NCBI RefSeq assembly: GCF_028737205.1
Contig: NZ_JAQZAL010000031.1
Coordinates: 1 to 64,000 of the forward strand
From: Actinomycetospora lutea
GTDB lineage: Bacteria; Actinomycetota; Actinomycetes; Mycobacteriales; Pseudonocardiaceae
Direction of reading: 5' to 3'
DNA length: 64,000 nt
Positions within the stretch are counted from its first letter, which is position 1. Each line of letters starts with the position of its first letter. Below the pieces are notes generated by a model. That model made no database searches. It saw only the letters and a program-made list of their open reading frames with translations, and was not told where the DNA came from. Below are positions 1-7,908 of this stretch, one piece after another. The position numbers and the translations under genes are program-made.

Positions 1-28
1 TCGGAGCCGGACCCTCCACTGGTGACAC
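1..28 (-). CDS. possible start of a further dehydratase-operon gene, cut by the window edge
   Basis: Downstream of the medium subunit on the same strand, a GTG at 28-26 is preceded by AGAAGGGA with a 5-base gap, a good ribosome binding site. Only nine codons fit before the edge, so no family can be assigned. In diol dehydratase operons the reactivase genes usually follow the subunits, and none is seen elsewhere here, so this would be the place to look. An alternative ATG at 60 lies after GGAG in another frame. Confidence 0.25.
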
Positions 29-69
29 GCCTGTCCCTTCTGCCTCGACGCCCCCACCATCCGGGCTCC

Positions 70-648
70 CTAGTCCACCTTGGTGATCACCGGCTCGACC
101 TCGACCGCGGCGCGGTCCTTGTCGATACAGTCGAACTCCTTGAGGTGCAGCAGCGCCGCCTTGGCCTGCCAGCGCGGGCGGGCCATCTGGTCGTTGCGCG
201 TCGGCACCGGCTTCGGCGACTGCCCCTGCGCGTACTGCGCGGCGTTCGCCCCGATCATGCGGAACACCTCGGCGTCGAGCAACGGCGCCTGCGGGAAGAG
301 CTCGAGGTTGCTCAGCCGCGCGAGGTCGCGCTGGTGGAGCACCGTGGTGCCCCGCGACAGCACGCCGACCGCGATCCCCGAGCCCGACAGCTTGGCCCCG
401 TAGTGCGCGATCGCCGCCAGGTCCGCGGTCTTGTAGACCTTGATCACCCGGGCCGAGCCGCCGCGCTCCTCGATGCCCGCCAGCAGCTGGCGGATCACCT
501 CGGCGTGCGGCACGTCGACGATCGTCTTGGTGAACGGGTCGCCGAACGCCGGCGACAGCGCGATGACGACCTCGTCGGGCCGGGTGCCGCGCTCGGCGGG
601 CCCGACCTCGTTCAGCGAGAGCGTGCGGACCGACTCGGTCGTGGTCAT
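70..648 (-). CDS. pduD: diol/glycerol dehydratase, medium subunit
   Basis: 192 residues. Medium (beta) subunit of the adenosylcobalamin-dependent propanediol/glycerol dehydratase, which converts 1,2-diols or glycerol to aldehydes. The sequence shows the family core: DEVVIALSPAFG near residue 25, the FTKTIVDVPH stretch, and the conserved RVIKVYKTADLA and LSGSGIAVGVLSRGTTVLHQ segments contributing to the cobalamin-binding face. Its ATG overlaps the TGA of the large-subunit gene (ATGA), so translation is probably coupled. It lacks the long N-terminal extension of microcompartment-targeted PduD proteins, and no shell-protein genes are seen, so a soluble enzyme is likely (inference). Confidence 0.9.
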   Translation of the reverse strand: MTTTESVRTLSLNEVGPAERGTRPDEVVIALSPAFGDPFTKTIVDVPHAEVIRQLLAGIEERGGSARVIKVYKTADLAAIAHYGAKLSGSGIAVGVLSRGTTVLHQRDLARLSNLELFPQAPLLDAEVFRMIGANAAQYAQGQSPKPVPTRNDQMARPRWQAKAALLHLKEFDCIDKDRAAVEVEPVITKVD

Positions 649-2357
649 ACGACCTCCTCCTCGGGGTTCTCGGCGGAGGTGACGTGGCGGAGCTTCTTGA
701 GCTCTTCCCACCGCTCGCCGGTCAGGCGGTATCCGGTGCCGGGGCCGGCGTAGTCGTTGGCGTCGTTGATCGCCGCCCGCGGGACGAACCCGGCATCGAG
801 CACGGCGGCGGTCTGCAGCAGGTCGCCCGAGACACGCTGGCGCAGGACCTTGAGGTAGTTCTCGGCGACGTCGCCGAACCCCGAGCGCTCGAGGGCCCGG
901 ACCAGGTCGATGCCGGTGATGCCCCGCTCCATGACGCTGCGGGCGCCCTCGAGGTCGGCGAGGACGTCGCGGTCCGGGTAGTCGTCGCTGGAGTCCGCGT
1001 AGGTCGCGGCCTCCACCTCCTCGTCGGTGATCGCCGGGAGGTCGAGCTCCGCGAACAGGGCCTGCATGGCGCGGGCGGCCTTGTTGCGGACCTGCAGGAT
1101 GACGTCCTCGCGCACGTGGCGCAGGCCGCCGTCGACCTGCATGTCGCGCTGGATGGTGTTCCAGTCGTCGTAGTCGTCGGTCTCGAGGTTCGACCCGGCG
1201 AACATGTTGTCCTTGTTCGGCACGGCCGAGTACCCGGAGCACACGAAGTCGGTGCCGGGCAGCATCTGCGGCAGCAGCCGGCTGGTGCGGCGCATCGGCG
1301 AGTGCGAGAACGACTGGTCGTTGCCCGAGGCGCACTCGAGGTCCATCCAGCTGGCGACGAGGTTCTCCGCCGCCACCGCGCGGATGCCGCCGGGCACCGC
1401 GCCGGGCACGCCGATGCAGCTGATCGACCCGTTCTGCAGGCCCTGCACCCCGGCGCCCTTGGCCATGAGGATGCAGCGGATCTCCAGGTAGAGCATGGAG
1501 CGGCCCTCGGCGTTGCCCATCTGCACCTCGGAGCCGGTGCCCGAGGTGAAGCGCATCTTGATACCGCGGGAGGCGTACGCCGAGGCCAGGAACGCCTTCG
1601 ACCAGGGGGTGTCGTCGCCGTCGACGAACACCGACTCGGTGCCGTAGATCGAGATCGTCTCGGCGTAGGCGGTGATGCCGCGCATGCCGAGGTCGAGCTC
1701 GGTGGCCTCCTCGAGCGCGCACTGGGTGAGGGTGCCGCCGCGCCCCACCTGGCCGCCGACCTGCAGGCCGATCGCCACCAGCGGGGCGTAGCGCACGACG
1801 CCGAGGGTGGTCTCGAGCTCGGCGAACCCGCGCACCGCGCCCTCGGCGGCGTCGGCCGCGACCTGGATCGGGTTGTCCTTCGCGCTCGTCGAGTGGGCCT
1901 GGTTGGCCGGCGTGCGCCGCGAGCGGGTCTTCTGGATGCCCATCATGATCTCGACGACGTTCATCAGCTTGACGACGTCGAGGATCTTGGCCGGCGTGAG
2001 GCCGCGGCCGAGGGCCACCACGTCGGCGCGGGAGGTCCGCGGGTCGACGAGCATCCGCGCGATCTCCACCGACTCGGTCGCCATGGCGGCCTCGCAGGTG
2101 TCGACGTCGATCGCGTGGTCGGCGATGAAGGTGTCCATGAAGTCGAACTGGTCGCGCGTGCGGCCGTCGAGCTCGACGATCCGGCCGTCCTCGACGCGCA
2201 CGCTGGGCTGCGGGTCGAAGTCGGACTCCATCGCGACGAGGCCCTTCTCGGGCCACTCCTCGACGAAGCCGTCCAGGTTGACCGGACGGGCTTCGAGGAT
2301 CTCCGTGCGCTTGGACGTCCGTACCGTGCTGTCCGAGCGGGGTTCCACCGCGGTCAT
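645..2357 (-). CDS. pduC: diol/glycerol dehydratase, large (catalytic) subunit
   Basis: 570 residues, close to the usual ~555. Catalytic alpha subunit, a TIM barrel that binds substrate while adenosylcobalamin sits against the beta subunit. Family motifs run along the whole length: RPVNLDGFVEEWPEKG at the N-terminus, ARRTPANQAH-type segment with the substrate-site His, YAETISIYGTE, SGTGSEVQMG, QGLQNGSISCIGVP, DLECASGNDQSFSHS, and FLPGTDF-like LPGTDFVCSGYSAVPNKDNM. The start is the ATG after the small-subunit stop; a longer in-frame reading overlaps that subunit and is not needed. Gene order here is small-large-medium, unlike the usual large-medium-small. Confidence 0.93.
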   Translation of the reverse strand: MTAVEPRSDSTVRTSKRTEILEARPVNLDGFVEEWPEKGLVAMESDFDPQPSVRVEDGRIVELDGRTRDQFDFMDTFIADHAIDVDTCEAAMATESVEIARMLVDPRTSRADVVALGRGLTPAKILDVVKLMNVVEIMMGIQKTRSRRTPANQAHSTSAKDNPIQVAADAAEGAVRGFAELETTLGVVRYAPLVAIGLQVGGQVGRGGTLTQCALEEATELDLGMRGITAYAETISIYGTESVFVDGDDTPWSKAFLASAYASRGIKMRFTSGTGSEVQMGNAEGRSMLYLEIRCILMAKGAGVQGLQNGSISCIGVPGAVPGGIRAVAAENLVASWMDLECASGNDQSFSHSPMRRTSRLLPQMLPGTDFVCSGYSAVPNKDNMFAGSNLETDDYDDWNTIQRDMQVDGGLRHVREDVILQVRNKAARAMQALFAELDLPAITDEEVEAATYADSSDDYPDRDVLADLEGARSVMERGITGIDLVRALERSGFGDVAENYLKVLRQRVSGDLLQTAAVLDAGFVPRAAINDANDYAGPGTGYRLTGERWEELKKLRHVTSAENPEEEVV

Positions 2358-2358
2358 C

Positions 2359-2799
2359 TCAGGCCTCCTCGGCGAGCAGGTTGCGGGCCGCGTAGACCTG
2401 CGCGGCCTCGCGGACGAGGGCGGCGCACGTGGCGGCGGAGTAGGTGTCCTCCAGCCGCGAGGCGAGCTCCTCGAGCTGGGCCGCACTCGACGCGTTCGGG
2501 CGCAGCGCGTTGTACATGTCGAGCACCTCGGCGTCGGGGATGGCGGTCATCTCCGAGGCGCGGGTGAAGTTGTCGGCGAGCTGGCGCCGGCCGGCCGCGG
2601 CGGCCAGCTGGCCCTGCAGCTTCAGGGTGTCCGGGCTGATGCGCAGGTCGTCGGCCGTGATGTCCCCGGCGACGACCGCGTCCATCGTCAGGTCGTCGAG
2701 GCTCTTGCCGGTCGGCGTGTGCAGCAGGTCCGGGCGGTTGACCGACAGCGGGTAGTCCGCGGCGGTGAGATCGGGCCCCAGGTCTGCATTGGTTGTCAC
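2359..2799 (-). CDS. pduE: diol/glycerol dehydratase, small subunit
   Basis: 146 residues. Small (gamma) subunit completing the dehydratase heterotrimer. LTAADYPLSVNRPDLLHTPTG and the LDDLTMDAVVAGDITADDLR stretch are the family signature, followed by LQGQLAAAAGRRQLADNFTRA and a helical C-terminus. The GTG start is set by AAGGAG eight bases upstream, and the GTG overlaps a TGA in another frame (GTGA), suggesting coupling to a short upstream reading frame. Its own TGA ends one base before the large-subunit ATG. Confidence 0.9.
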   Translation of the reverse strand: MTTNADLGPDLTAADYPLSVNRPDLLHTPTGKSLDDLTMDAVVAGDITADDLRISPDTLKLQGQLAAAAGRRQLADNFTRASEMTAIPDAEVLDMYNALRPNASSAAQLEELASRLEDTYSAATCAALVREAAQVYAARNLLAEEA

Positions 2800-3061
2800 G
2801 ATGTCTTCTCCTTCGCGCGGTCGGTCGAGGTCCGCAGGACGTCGGCCGGGGTGGCGGGGTGACGGGGGTGGCGTTGACGCCGGCCTCGGCGGACTCGGGC
2901 GTCGGAGCGGGCGCCGGCGAGTCGATCTCGGCGGGCACCTCCAGGCGCTCGATGACCAGGACGTAGAGGCCGCCGCGGTCGTGTCCGGCGGCGACGCCGG
3001 CGACTGGGCCACCCTGACCTGGGGGGCGCTCCTGGCGTGGGTCGGCGAGCGAGGGGTGGAG
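2796..3061 (-). pseudogene. short frameshifted reading frame between HbpS-like gene and small subunit
   Basis: No single frame is open with a start and stop, yet codon third positions look coding. One frame reads GHDRGGLYVLVIERLEVPAE, then a Pro/Ala/Glu-rich stretch. After a run of C near 2850 the coding character moves to a second frame ending RTSTDRAKEKTS and TGA, whose TGA overlaps the GTG of the small subunit. No clear start was found in the first frame. This looks like a small operon gene broken by one indel, or a sequencing error. The product is not recognised. Confidence 0.4.
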
Positions 3062-3062
3062 C

Positions 3063-3467
3063 TCAGGAGCTGATCGCGGCGGCCGCGGCCTCGGCGACCT
3101 GCACGTCCTGCTCGGCGGAACCGGCGCTGACGCCGACGGCGCCCACGAGCTCGCCGTCGCGGTGGACGGGGACGCCCCCGCCGAACACGACCAGGCCGCC
3201 GGCGGTCTGCTCGAGGCCGTAGAGCTCGGCGCCCGGCTGGACCAGCGACATCAGCGCCGCCGTCGGGGCCTCCATGAGGATCGACGTCTTCGCCTTGCGC
3301 TGGGCGATGTCGATGCTCGCGCGGATGGCGCCGTCCTGGCGGGCGAACGCCACCAGGTGCCCGCCGGCGTCGAGGACCGCGACGTTCATCGGCTGGCCGA
3401 TCTTGTCGGCCTCGGCGAGCCCGGCGTCGAGCATCCGACGGGCGTCGGCGAGGGTCAGTCCGGGCAT
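3063..3467 (-). CDS. HbpS/GlcG (DUF336) family protein, PduO C-domain-like
   Basis: 134 residues covering one complete HbpS/GlcG-type domain: LTLADARRMLDAGLAEAD, then NVAVLDAGGHLVAFARQDGA, QRKAKTSI, and a C-terminal VPVHRDGELVGAVGVSAGSA loop. Members bind heme or related cofactors, and the same fold forms the C-terminal domain of the cobalamin adenosyltransferase PduO. As first gene of the dehydratase operon it may bind cofactor or protect the enzyme (inference). The ATG follows GGAGG with a 7-base gap. The 219 bases upstream (3468-3686) hold several GC-rich dyads but no gene. Confidence 0.82.
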   Translation of the reverse strand: MPGLTLADARRMLDAGLAEADKIGQPMNVAVLDAGGHLVAFARQDGAIRASIDIAQRKAKTSILMEAPTAALMSLVQPGAELYGLEQTAGGLVVFGGGVPVHRDGELVGAVGVSAGSAEQDVQVAEAAAAAISS

Positions 3468-3686
3468 GCGGGAACCTCCGCGCAGAGGGGGACGTGGTCG
3501 CGCCCGACAGGTCGAGGCGCGGACCGGTCGGGCGGGGCGGTCGGGCGGCGGCCCGGCGACGCAGGACGCTAGGTACTCCGATCAGGTCCCGGCCACGGGG
3601 ACTGTCCCCACCCCCGGGCATGGGGGATCTCCCCTACGCCGTGCGGACCTGCCTCATCGGCCCACCCGGCGGCAGCCGCTTCGGCG

Positions 3687-4340
3687 CTAGCGACCCACGA
3701 CGGACACGCGGGTGGCGTCGAGGTGCACGCGCAACCGGACGCGCGCCTCCTCCGCGTCGCCCGCGGCCAGCGCGTCGACGATCGCCTCGTGCTGGGTGAG
3801 GATCGCCCGCGGGCGCGTCGGGCCCTTCTCGAGCGAGCCCAGGTTCATCCGCAGCTGGCGATCGCGCAGCGACGCGTAGAGCTCGAGCAGGATCGGGTTG
3901 TGCGCGCTCTCGACGACCGTGATGTGGAACCGCCGGTCGGCCTCGGCGAAGGCCTGCTCGTCCCCGGCGGCGAGCGCGGCGCGCTGGATGTCGAGCACCG
4001 CGTGCAGCGCACCGGCGACGACGGCGCGGTCCTCCTCGGGCGCCGCGCAGAGCTTCGTGAGCGCGTGGCCCTCGACGAGCTCCCGGGCCTCGAGGACCGC
4101 CTCCACCTCACTGGGGGAGACCGCGACGACGAGTGCGCCGCGCTTGGGAAACAGTCGGAGCAGCCCCTCGGCCTCCAGGCGGAGGAACGCCTCGCGCACC
4201 GGGGTACGGCTCATCGCGAGCGTGTCCGCGACCTGCCCCTCGGTGATCAGGTCGCCACCCGGCAGCGAGCCGTCGAGGATCCGGGACTTCGTGTCGCGGT
4301 ACGCACGTTCCTTGGCGGACAGGCCGCTGATCCCCGTCAC
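3687..4340 (-). CDS. GntR-family transcriptional regulator (FCD subfamily)
   Basis: 217 residues from the GTG at 4340. N-terminal winged helix-turn-helix (about residues 10-75; ITEGQVADTLAMSRTPVREA is the GntR recognition signature) and an all-helical C-terminal FCD ligand domain with metal-binding type residues (EARELVEGHAL, ADRRFHITVVESAHN). FCD regulators usually sense small carboxylates. I chose 4340 rather than the ATG at 4409 because the longer start would place the 4389-4407 palindrome inside the gene. It faces away from the hybrid regulator and toward the dehydratase operon, which it probably controls. Confidence 0.85.
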   Translation of the reverse strand: MTGISGLSAKERAYRDTKSRILDGSLPGGDLITEGQVADTLAMSRTPVREAFLRLEAEGLLRLFPKRGALVVAVSPSEVEAVLEARELVEGHALTKLCAAPEEDRAVVAGALHAVLDIQRAALAAGDEQAFAEADRRFHITVVESAHNPILLELYASLRDRQLRMNLGSLEKGPTRPRAILTQHEAIVDALAAGDAEEARVRLRVHLDATRVSVVGR

Positions 4341-4388
4341 CGCACCGCCCTTGCCGTCGAGTCCGCGTGACCCTACTCTCACCACATC

Positions 4389-4407
4389 GATGCATCTTGT
4401 ATGCATC
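4389..4407. promoter_or_regulatory. candidate GntR operator, 7-bp inverted repeat
   Basis: GATGCAT-CTTGT-ATGCATC: two perfect 7-base arms around a 5-base spacer, in the gap between the divergent GntR gene (start 4340) and the hybrid regulator (start 4436). Size and symmetry suit an FCD-type GntR dimer, and the position would let one site control both genes. Confidence 0.6.
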
Positions 4408-4435
4408 ATGTGTCCGACGTCGAGGAGGACCGCCC

Positions 4436-5899
4436 GTGACCGCAGCGGCAGCGTGGAACGCCCTCCCGGTGATGCCGGGGGCGGCCGCCGCGCCGCCGCG
4501 GGCCGCCGGCCCCCGGCCCGTCGACACCGACCCCCTGCTCGGGCGGCTCGCCGACCACCTCGGCACGCTCACCGCCGGCGCGGGCTGGGTCGTGCGCGTC
4601 GACCAGGCCGCCGGGACGTGGGCGGTCGTCGCCGGCAGCGGCACGGTGCCCGACGACGTCGTCGCCCGGCTGGTCGCGTCGGGCGACCCGGTGCTCGACG
4701 GCGCCGTGCTCGCGGTACCCGTGCGCCGGGGCCCGCGGATCGTCGGTGCGTGCCTGGCCACCGCCGGCCGCGACGGCGGTTTCTCCGACGCCGACGTGCA
4801 CCTCGCCGAGCTCTTCGCCGACTACGCCGCCCTCGCGCTGGCCGACAGCGGCGTCCTCGCGGGCCGCACGCTCGAGCAGGCCGTGCGCCAGGAGCTGGAC
4901 TGGGTGGAGGCCTCCGCGCCCACCCGCGCGGACCTCGTCACCGTCGGCGCCGGGAGCATCCCCGACGAGATCGCCGAGGAGGTCTTCCGGATGACCCAGG
5001 AGGCGCTGCTCAACGCCGCGGTGCACGCCGGCGCCGAGTGCGTCCGGGTCGGCGTGCTGCACGGTCCCGGCACGCTGACCGTGCTGGTCGAGGACGACGG
5101 GTGCGGGTTCGACACCGTGACGAACGCCCAGCGCCAGGGCGACACGGCGGGCGCGCGCCTGGGGCTGCGCGCCATGGCCGCCCGCGCGCGGCGCCTCGAC
5201 GGCGAGCTCGAGATCGACAGCGCGCCCGGGCGCGGCACCCGGCTGCGCCTCACGCTGCCCTGCTCGTCGGCGCCCCCGCCGGTGCCCGGCCGCACCCGGA
5301 CGGGCGTGCTCGTCGCCGCGGTCCGCCCGGTGGTGCGGGCGGGCGTCGTGCGGCTGCTGCAGCTCGGCGCGCCGGGGCTGGGGATGGTCTCCGAGGTCGA
5401 CGGCGCCGACGACCTCGCCGGCACCTGCCGCCTGCTCGGCCCCGACGTCCTGGTCGTCGAGCACGACCTGCTCGGCGACGACCTCGTCGCCATGCTCGAC
5501 CGCCTCGCGGCGCTCCCCGACCCGCCCGCCGTGGTGCTCCTCGCGGGCGACTGCCCCGACGAGCGGCTGCGCGTCGCGGTCGGCGCGGGCGTGAAGGGCT
5601 GCGTCGACCCCGACGCGGACGACACCCGGCTGGTCCCCGTCGTCAGCGCCGCCGGCCGCGGCGAGACGCTGCTGGCCGACGACCAGCTCGAACGCCTCGC
5701 CGCGCCGACCCGCAGCGCCGGGAGCCCGGCGATCACGCCGCGCGAGCGCGAGGTCCGCACGCTCGTCGCGCAGGGCTTCACCGACCGCCAGATCGCCCGG
5801 GCGCTGGCCATCTCGGCCAAGACCGTCGAGAAGCACGTCGGCTCGCTCCTGCGCAAGACGGGCACGCGCAACCGGACGATGCTGGCGCAGCTCCTCTAG
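4436..5899 (+). CDS. single-chain GAF-HATPase-pseudoreceiver-LuxR regulator
   Basis: 487 residues from the GTG after GAGGAGGAC. Order: GAF-like domain (about 30-135); histidine-kinase-type ATPase with N-box EALLNAAVHAGA (about 188-199), G1 EDDGCGFD (about 219-226) and the GLRAMAARARRLDGELEI lid/G2 part; receiver-like domain (about 290-410); NarL/LuxR helix-turn-helix (TPREREVRTLVAQGFTDRQI, from about 433). No phospho-accepting histidine helix is visible before the ATPase. In the receiver the N-terminal acidic pair is replaced by Ala-Ala (VLVAAVRPVVRAGV), the phospho-Asp position is Glu342 (LVVEHDLL) and the conserved Lys is missing. So a two-component pair appears fused and converted to a phosphorylation-independent switch (inference). 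Likely target: the adjacent dehydratase operon. Confidence 0.8.
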   Translation: MTAAAAWNALPVMPGAAAAPPRAAGPRPVDTDPLLGRLADHLGTLTAGAGWVVRVDQAAGTWAVVAGSGTVPDDVVARLVASGDPVLDGAVLAVPVRRGPRIVGACLATAGRDGGFSDADVHLAELFADYAALALADSGVLAGRTLEQAVRQELDWVEASAPTRADLVTVGAGSIPDEIAEEVFRMTQEALLNAAVHAGAECVRVGVLHGPGTLTVLVEDDGCGFDTVTNAQRQGDTAGARLGLRAMAARARRLDGELEIDSAPGRGTRLRLTLPCSSAPPPVPGRTRTGVLVAAVRPVVRAGVVRLLQLGAPGLGMVSEVDGADDLAGTCRLLGPDVLVVEHDLLGDDLVAMLDRLAALPDPPAVVLLAGDCPDERLRVAVGAGVKGCVDPDADDTRLVPVVSAAGRGETLLADDQLERLAAPTRSAGSPAITPREREVRTLVAQGFTDRQIARALAISAKTVEKHVGSLLRKTGTRNRTMLAQLL

Positions 5900-6885
5900 C
5901 GGCTGCCGATCTGCGCGCGGGCGATCCCCGCGAGCGCCGCGATTCCCGAGACCGGGCGGAACGACTCGGCGGCCGCGGTCAGCGCGGTGTACTCGTCCTC
6001 GGCGAGGGTGATCTCGGCGGCGGCGCAGTTGCTCTCGAGCTGGGCGACGCTGGACGCACCGGGGATCGCGACCACGACCGGCTGGTGGATGGTCCACGCC
6101 AGCGCGATCTGCGAGGGCGTTGCGTCGTGCACGTCGGCGACCGCGCGCAGCGTCTCGATCAGCGGGGTGATCCGGCGCAGGCTCTCGGGCAGGAACACCG
6201 GGCGCAGCGACCGGATGAAGTTCTCCGGGCGGTGGTCGGCGTCGTACTTGCCCGAGAGCAGGCCCTGGGCGAGCGGGCTGTAGGCGAGGATCCCGCGCCC
6301 GGCGGTGCGCGCGTAGGGCAGCAGGTCGCGGTCGGGCTCGCGGGCCACGAGGCTGTACTCGACCTGGTTCGAGATCACCTGGGTGCCCAGCGCGGTCTCG
6401 GCGCCCTGCCAGCGGTCGAGTCCGTAGTTGCTGACGCCGACCTCGTCGACGACGCCCGCGGCCTGCAGCGTCCGCATGCCGGCCATGGTCGTGCCGTCGC
6501 CGATCACCGGGTTGGGCTGGTGCACCTGGTACAGGTCGATCTTGCGGCGCAGGCGGGCCGCGCTGGACGTGCCGCGCTGCACGACGACCTGGTCGACCGG
6601 CAGCACCGGGAAGATCTTGGTGGCGACGACCGTGGTGGCCGGGTCGGCGTGAGCGCGGTCGAGGGCCTCGCCGAGGATGCGCTCGCTGCGCCCGAAGCCG
6701 TAGGCCTCGGCGGTGTCGAACACCGTGACGCCCAGCTCGAGGGCGCGGGCGACGATCCGCGACGCCTCGCTGTCGGGGCCCTGCGCGTAGTCGGCGCCGT
6801 AACCCCACTCACGGGACCCGAACTGCCAGGTGCCCAGGCCGATCGCGGACCACTTCTTGGCCGTCGGGAGGTCGAGGTAGCGCAT
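5896..6885 (-). CDS. aldo/keto reductase
   Basis: 329 residues, a full AKR barrel. The catalytic tetrad is visible: Asp and Tyr in VFDTAEAYGFG (about 56-66), Lys in VVATKIF (about 90), His in DLYQVHQPNP (about 122). NADPH-binding features near the C-terminus include VAIPGASSVAQLESN. Reduces aldehydes or ketones; substrate unknown. Its TAG overlaps the TAG of the convergent hybrid regulator by four bases. Its position next to an aldehyde-producing dehydratase operon makes aldehyde reduction attractive, but it is not in that operon. Confidence 0.88.
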   Translation of the reverse strand: MRYLDLPTAKKWSAIGLGTWQFGSREWGYGADYAQGPDSEASRIVARALELGVTVFDTAEAYGFGRSERILGEALDRAHADPATTVVATKIFPVLPVDQVVVQRGTSSAARLRRKIDLYQVHQPNPVIGDGTTMAGMRTLQAAGVVDEVGVSNYGLDRWQGAETALGTQVISNQVEYSLVAREPDRDLLPYARTAGRGILAYSPLAQGLLSGKYDADHRPENFIRSLRPVFLPESLRRITPLIETLRAVADVHDATPSQIALAWTIHQPVVVAIPGASSVAQLESNCAAAEITLAEDEYTALTAAAESFRPVSGIAALAGIARAQIGSR

Positions 6886-6894
6886 GCCTCGTTT

Positions 6895-7908
6895 CTACCC
6901 GCCGGTTCGCACGACCTGCTCCCGCACCCGGCCCACCGGCAGGTCGAGCAGACACGCGGGCTCGGTGGCGAGCGGGCACCGCGCCTCCCACCAGCAGACC
7001 TGCTCGGTGATCGCGGTCGGCTCGCGGTGCGGGCACTCCGGCAGGCCCTGCAGGTTGGTGCCCTCCTCCAGGCCGTAGCGCGACGCGGCGGTGGGCCCGA
7101 ACAGCGCGACGGTGCGCGCACCCACCGCTGCGGCCAGGCGCACCGGGCCGGTGTCGGGGCCGACGACCACGCCGCCGGCCTCGCCGACCGCGGCGAAGCG
7201 CGCGGCGAGGCCGCGCAGGTCGGTGGGCGGGAGCTCGGCGGCGCCGTCGACGGGGCCGACCGACAGCACCGGGCCGGGCAGGGTCGCGGCGAGCGCCGCC
7301 CAGCGACGCGCGGGCCAACGCTTGACCGCCATGCCGGCGTCGGGGACGAGGACGGTCGGCGTGTCGCGCGAGCGAGGACGTGGCGCTCCTGGCCCTCTCG
7401 GCGTGCTGTCGTGGATCCGCCAGCGATGCCGCATCGCTCGCACCACCGACTCGCGTCCGGCCGCGAGCTCGTCGTCGGTGAGGACGACGCGGGGCGGCCG
7501 GATGCGGTCGGCGATGACGCCCTCGGCGGCGAGGATGCGCTGGTAGCGCTCGCCGACCAGTTCGTCGGCCGGCGGGCGGCGCCAGAGGTTGGACACGGCC
7601 CGGGTGCCGCGCTCCCGGGCGTCGGCGTCGACGAGGTCGCCGATGCCCGCGAAGCGTGTCGTGGTGACCACGAGGTCCGGGGCGAGGTCGGCGAGCGCCT
7701 GCTCGACCGCGGCGCGCTCGTCGTGCTCCTCGGCCGTGCGCACCGCGGTGACGCCCGGGTCGCGGGCGAGCAGCGGGGCGCCCGGAGCGTGGGTGAGCAC
7801 GGTCAGCTCGGCGCCGGGGTGCGCCTCGGCCAGCGCGTGCACGCTCGGCAGCACCATGATCAGGTCGCCGAGCCCGCCGAGCAGGTCGATCAGCAGGATG
7901 CGGCGCAC
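6895..7908 (-). CDS. glycosyltransferase family 9 (heptosyltransferase-like), with repeat inserted in frame
   Basis: 337 residues. GT9 Rossmann halves: N-terminal RILLIDLLGGLGDLIMVLPS, C-terminal VLVPDAGMAVKRWPARRW and VVVGPDTGPVRLAAAVGART (donor-site loop), ending with a Cys-rich tail (ECPHREP, CWWEARCPL). GT9 enzymes add heptose-like sugars; in actinobacteria the acceptor is unknown but a cell-envelope or secondary glycan is likely. Residues about 155-186 come from a genomic repeat (see 7352-7444) lying in the linker before the second Rossmann half. The GTG start overlaps the upstream GT4 gene by 19 bases. Confidence 0.85.
   Translation of the reverse strand: MRRILLIDLLGGLGDLIMVLPSVHALAEAHPGAELTVLTHAPGAPLLARDPGVTAVRTAEEHDERAAVEQALADLAPDLVVTTTRFAGIGDLVDADARERGTRAVSNLWRRPPADELVGERYQRILAAEGVIADRIRPPRVVLTDDELAAGRESVVRAMRHRWRIHDSTPRGPGAPRPRSRDTPTVLVPDAGMAVKRWPARRWAALAATLPGPVLSVGPVDGAAELPPTDLRGLAARFAAVGEAGGVVVGPDTGPVRLAAAVGARTVALFGPTAASRYGLEEGTNLQGLPECPHREPTAITEQVCWWEARCPLATEPACLLDLPVGRVREQVVRTGG
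7352..7444 (+). repeat. 93-bp copy of a dispersed repeat, inside a GT9 gene
   Basis: The first 34 bases (from ACGGTCGGCGTGTCGCGCG) and last 25 bases (ending in the dyad AGCGATG-CCG-CATCGCT plus CGCACC) match 63093-63167 almost exactly; only one base differs in the first block. The middle is 18 bases (six codons) longer here. It keeps the host reading frame open, encoding an Arg/Pro-rich linker. Confidence 0.85.
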
